The position numbers and the translations under genes are program-made. From Chrysophaeum taylorii (lineage: Eukaryota; Sar; Pelagophyceae; Pelagomonadales; Pelagomonadaceae), in NCBI GenBank assembly GCA_029834535.1, contig JAQMWT010000358.1, forward strand, positions 1 through 64,000: DNA of 64,000 nucleotides, given 5' to 3'. The first letter of the stretch is position 1. Each line of letters starts with the position of its first letter. Positions 60,504 to 64,000 of the stretch are shown one piece after another. The notes beneath the pieces were generated by a model. The model was not told where the DNA came from, searched no databases, and saw only the letters and a program-made list of their open reading frames with translations.

Positions 60504-63500
60504 TTATAGTTGGTGGGGGGTAGGGTTACAGGCCGCCTCGAACTCGGCACTCTTTTGCTTGGCGAGGTCGAGCACGGCAGCAGGGAGCCTGGCCATCCTC
60601 GCGACGTTAATGCCAAAGCTCCTTGGCGAAATGCCCGGGACGAGCTTGTAGAGGAAAGCGACCTGTGCATTCGCGCGCGCGAAGTCAAGGATAGTACACG
60701 GGGCCAGCCAAACACCCACACCGGGACTACTACTACAAAATCAACAGACAGACAGACAGACCGGCGAGGTCCCGACCTTGGTGTCCGATTCGACGATGCA
60801 GTCCATGTGACCGAGTTGGACGTTGGGGTGGTCGGCCCAGGACTTGACGAGGTCGTGGTAGTGGGTGGCAAAGAGGGCGCGGCAGCCCGGAAGGTTAGTG
60901 GCGAGGTGGTTGACGACGCTGTGCGCGATGGCGGCACCGTCGAAGGTGGCGGTTCCGCGGCCGAGCTCGTCGAGGATACAGAGGGACCGGGAGGTCGCGC
61001 GGTCTAGGATGGTTGCCGTCTCGAGGAGCTCGACCATGAAAGTCGACTGTCCATCGAGGATCCTGTCCGAGGCGCCGAGGCGGGTGAAGACGCGGTCGAC
61101 GGGTGTGAGAACGAATTCGTCGGCGCGCACGAAGCAGCCGGCCTGCGCGAGGATGGTGGAGACGCAGACGTGGCGGAGGAGCGTCGACTTGCCGCCCATA
61201 TTGGGTCCCGAGAGGAGGAGGACGGCGGGGTCGTCGCTTCCGCCGAGGGAAAGATCGTTGCCGACGACCTGGGTGATGTGGGAGGAGGTCTCCAAGCAGG
61301 GGTGGGCGCCGTTGGTGACGCGAAGGACGGGCGGCGCGGAATCGTCGTCGAGGATCTGGGGTTTGCAGAAGCCGTCGCGGCGGGAGACGTGGGCCAGGGA
61401 AAGGAGAGCGTCGAGGGTGGCGACGCACTTGACGGCGAGGTCCCAGCGGCTGCGGCGCGAGTCGAAGGCCGCGAAGAGGGACCGGAGCTGGTCGACCTTG
61501 GCAGCCTGGGCGCGCTTCTCCGCGCGTTCGAGGTCGGCGACGAGGTCTAGGACCTGGGGCACGGAAAACGAGACAAACTTCTGCGACTTTGACTTTTGGA
61601 CCCAGCCCTTGGGGAGCTTAAAGGTCGATCGCGAGACGACGTCGGCGGGGAGCTTGACGGCGTAGCGGTCGCGCGCGGTCTGGACGTAGGTAGCGCCCGG
61701 GCAGCGTAACTCCGTCTTTTTGCTAGCGAGCCACTTGTCGAGGGCCTCGCGGCTCGCCGCCTCGTCGTCCTTGGCCGCGTCGTAGGCGTCGTCGGCGCCG
61801 CGGCGCGCCTCGAGCACGCCCTCCCGCTTGGCGCGTTCGAGGTCGAACCCCGTCTCGAACTGCTCGAGATGCTCGGAGATGCTCGGAAACGCTCGCACGC
61901 AGCGCCGGAGCACTCCGCCCTCGTCGCCGCCGTCAAAGCGGTCGCGCGCGACGTCGATGGCCGCCTCGCAGCGGCGCAGGCCGTCGAGGGCCTGGCAGAG
62001 CTGTTGGACCTTTTTGCCGTTGAGCTTGACGGCGTCGAAGAGCACCGCCCTCGAGTCGGGATGGCGGGTTTCTAGGTTGTGGTCGTCGTCGTCGTCGTCG
62101 TCGTCGTCTTGGTCGGGGGGCAGCGGCGCGCGGCGCGCCGAGCCGAGGGTGTGAAGCTGCTGGAGGAGTCGTTCGAGGTCGGGGATCTTCGCGAGGCGCG
62201 AGCGGACGTCCTCGGCGTCGTCCCCGCGGTCGACCAGCTCGGAAACGGCGGCGGCGCGCGCCCGGATGTCGCTCGCGACGACGAGCGGCCGCGCGAGCCA
62301 ACCCTTGAGGCGTCGCGCGCCGCCTGCTGTCTTGGTGTGGTTGATTAGGGTCCAGAGGCTCCCCGTCTTGCCGTCGGCCGCCGCCGACTGCAGGACCTCG
62401 AGGTGCTTGAGCGTGGTCGCGTCGAGCGTCAGGCGACGACTCGAGGCCGCCGCCGCCGCCGCCAAAGTTTGATGGTCGTCGTCTCGGCCGTCGCCGTCCG
62501 CTCGGCGCGCGGCGTCCTCTCGGGCGAGGGCCAGCACCCCGCGCACCAAATCGGCTTCGTCGCTCGAAAGCTCCGCGGCAGGGGACTCCTCCTCCTCCTC
62601 CTCGCAGCCCGGCGGTACGTAGGCGTCGAAGTTGCCCATCGAGAGGAGCTCGACGTCGACGAGGGCGCGGCGGAGGCACCACGCGACGGCGCCCAAGGCC
62701 CGGATGGCGAGGTTTGCACCGCCATCGACCGCCTCCCTCAAGACGGGCGGCCACCGCGCCGTCCGGTGATGGTTCCCCGTCGTCTTGGAGGCGCGCGGCA
62801 TGATCTCCGAAAGAGCGTTTAGCGTCGTCTCGACGTCCCACGAATCGTCCGGTCCGAGGCTGTCGACGAGCACGGGCTGGCCCGGCCTCGCGCGGCGCGC
62901 AGCGCGCGAGACGAGGTCCTCGAGCTCCGCGTCCATCGCCGGGAGGACGAGCTCGACGGGCATCTTCTCGCCGACGAGAGTACGGAGGCGGGTCCGCTGC
63001 CGGTCGTCGTCGAACTCGGCGACCGAAAAAGATCCCGTCGGCGCGTCGAGCGAACACGCGCCGTACCTCGTGCCGTCGCGGACGACCGCGAGGAGCGGGC
63101 CGTCGTTGGTGACCGTCGCCTCGACATCGTCGAGGTAGGTGTAGAGCCGGGTCCCGGGGGTCGTGAGCGAACAGATCTCCCGCCGAAGACTCTTCTCGGC
63201 CTTGTCTAGCTTGCGGCCGCGTTTGGCCGCGCGAGAAACCCGCTCCTTCTGGCGCTCGGGCGTCTCCGTCTGCTCGACGCGCGCGACCTTGTATCCCCGC
63301 GCCAACAACATCTCGGCGTACTTGCCGTAGGCCGGCTCGGGAAACCCCGAGTGCGCTTGCTCGCCCTTCATGTACACCAAGCCCGCCTCCTTGACGCCCA
63401 CGTCGGCGTCGTCGTGGTACAGCTCGTAAAACCTCCCGATCTTGAAGAACAGGACGCAGTCGGCGTGCGTCGCCTTGATCTGCCACCACTGCTTCTGGAC

Positions 63501-64000
63501 CTCGCTCTTCGTCTCGTTGAGAAACTTTGGCGGGATCTGGAGCGTCTTGGGGTCGAACCCGGTCTCGCCTTTGCGCCGACCTTTGGCGTCGCGCCGCTCG
63601 GACGTCAAAAAAGCGTACGCCGGATCAACGTCGTGGAGGTGCGCGCCCGCGGGAAACACGCCAACCTTAGCGTCTCCGCTCGCCTCGAGCTGGCTCGCAT
63701 CCATTTCCACGGGCGACGACCTCGAGCTCCCCGACGACACGACCGCCGCGGGCGCGTCCCTCGACGTCGGCGTCATCTTACACGTCGGCGTCATCTTATA
63801 CCGCGTCCGGAATGCCGACGAGTCAAAGCTTTTTCGCCGCGAGTCAGTCTCGTCGCCGACGATGCGTCGCTTCCGCGGCGCCGGCGTCTTCTCTACCTCC
63901 AGCCTGGCCTTCTTCGCCGCGGGCTCCGGGTCTTCCGTCGTCGTCAACACTTGGTACTTTTCCGCGCCGAGGTCTACGACTTCGACGTCACCGTCGTCGT
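60504..64000 (-). CDS. MSH6: DNA mismatch repair ATPase MSH6 (5' end beyond window)
   Basis: Partner of MSH2 in MutS-alpha, which detects base mismatches and small loops. The mismatch-reading motif is VLFFKIGRFYELYHDDADVG (Phe-x-Glu). Connector, lever and clamp regions follow, then the ATPase: LLLSGPNMGGKSTLLRHVCV (Walker A), GASDRILDGQSTFMVELLET (signature), LCILDELGRGTATFDGAAIA (Walker B) and ALFATHYHDLVKSW. The long exon ends at 60777 after IVESDTK. A 114-nt intron (60776-60663) has a weak GTCGGG donor. The last exon (60662-60504) adds VAFLYKLVPGISPRSFGINV, which is the MutS C-terminal helical part. At the right edge the frame stays open (VEVVDLGAEKYQVLTTT), so the N-terminus with any PIP box or PWWP domain lies outside. 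N-terminal residues seen are disordered and basic. Confidence 0.92.
60663..60776 (-). other. Last intron of MSH6 (114 nt)
   Basis: Donor AAG|GTCGGG, acceptor GCACAG|GTCGCT, phase 0. A stop occurs inside the unspliced reading soon after the donor. The joined product restores the family's FLYKL...G.SFGINVA block. Exact donor uncertain because GTCTGT repeats lie nearby. Confidence 0.7.

Noticed and set aside
61933-63489. 518-codon frame within MSH6 (same strand, other frame)
   Set aside because: Arg/Gly/Ala-rich out-of-frame reading of a strongly conserved gene.

Overview
This window is nuclear DNA from a unicellular eukaryote. Codon use is GC-rich, genes are dense, and most have one exon. Where introns occur they are very short: about 41-56 nt in most cases, 81 and 114 nt in two. 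A PUFA-type ELO elongase, a selenoprotein O ending in UGA-Ser-Ser, a secreted catalase-peroxidase, GT47/exostosin and other secretory glycosyltransferase-like proteins, and an APE-type LINE fossil together suggest a marine alga. A stramenopile (pelagophyte-like) is my best guess; that is inference, not proof.

Left part (1-13.5 kb): a large membrane protein (minus strand); empty DNA; a decayed LINE (about 4.0-7.0 kb); an LTO1 homologue whose stop codon abuts the start codon of an MRS2/CorA-type Mg2+ channel with an added EF-hand-like C-terminus; a broken OTU-protease-like gene; and a HODM/DUF3445 family protein.

Middle-left (13.5-31.7 kb): a secreted catalase-peroxidase (katG type) that reads through only after removing seven small introns; a secretory glycosyltransferase-like gene with one 44-nt intron; a class I cyclic-nucleotide phosphodiesterase; selenoprotein O; a second secretory glycosyltransferase-like gene with a TATA box; a degenerate unknown gene; a CobW/ZNG1 GTPase with two micro-introns; an ELO fatty acid elongase with one; and a VWA-domain protein ending in a CaaX box.

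Middle-right (32-45 kb): a TatD nuclease and a PI3K-like kinase with a C-terminal PH domain share a very short divergent promoter. Then come about 6.4 kb of a broken NLR-like gene (helical N-terminus, ankyrin, protein kinase, SAM, TPR, NACHT, long ankyrin array) and a small HAD-fold gene of the RNA-repair-associated type.

Right part (45-64 kb): a secreted or lumenal protein with seven internal repeats, a PDZ-like domain and a J-like domain split by a long insertion; an AGC kinase facing it across a promoter with two perfect CRE palindromes; an exostosin-family glycosyltransferase; an MFS transporter of the bacterial metabolite:H+ symporter type; two tandem paralogous membrane proteins with C-terminal PDZ-like domains; and MSH6, which runs off the right edge. 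I see no CRISPR array, tRNA or rRNA. The genes do not form an operon-like pathway. The most interesting items are the selenoprotein ending, the micro-introns, the split J-domain protein, the NLR-like fossil and the PDZ paralogue pair.
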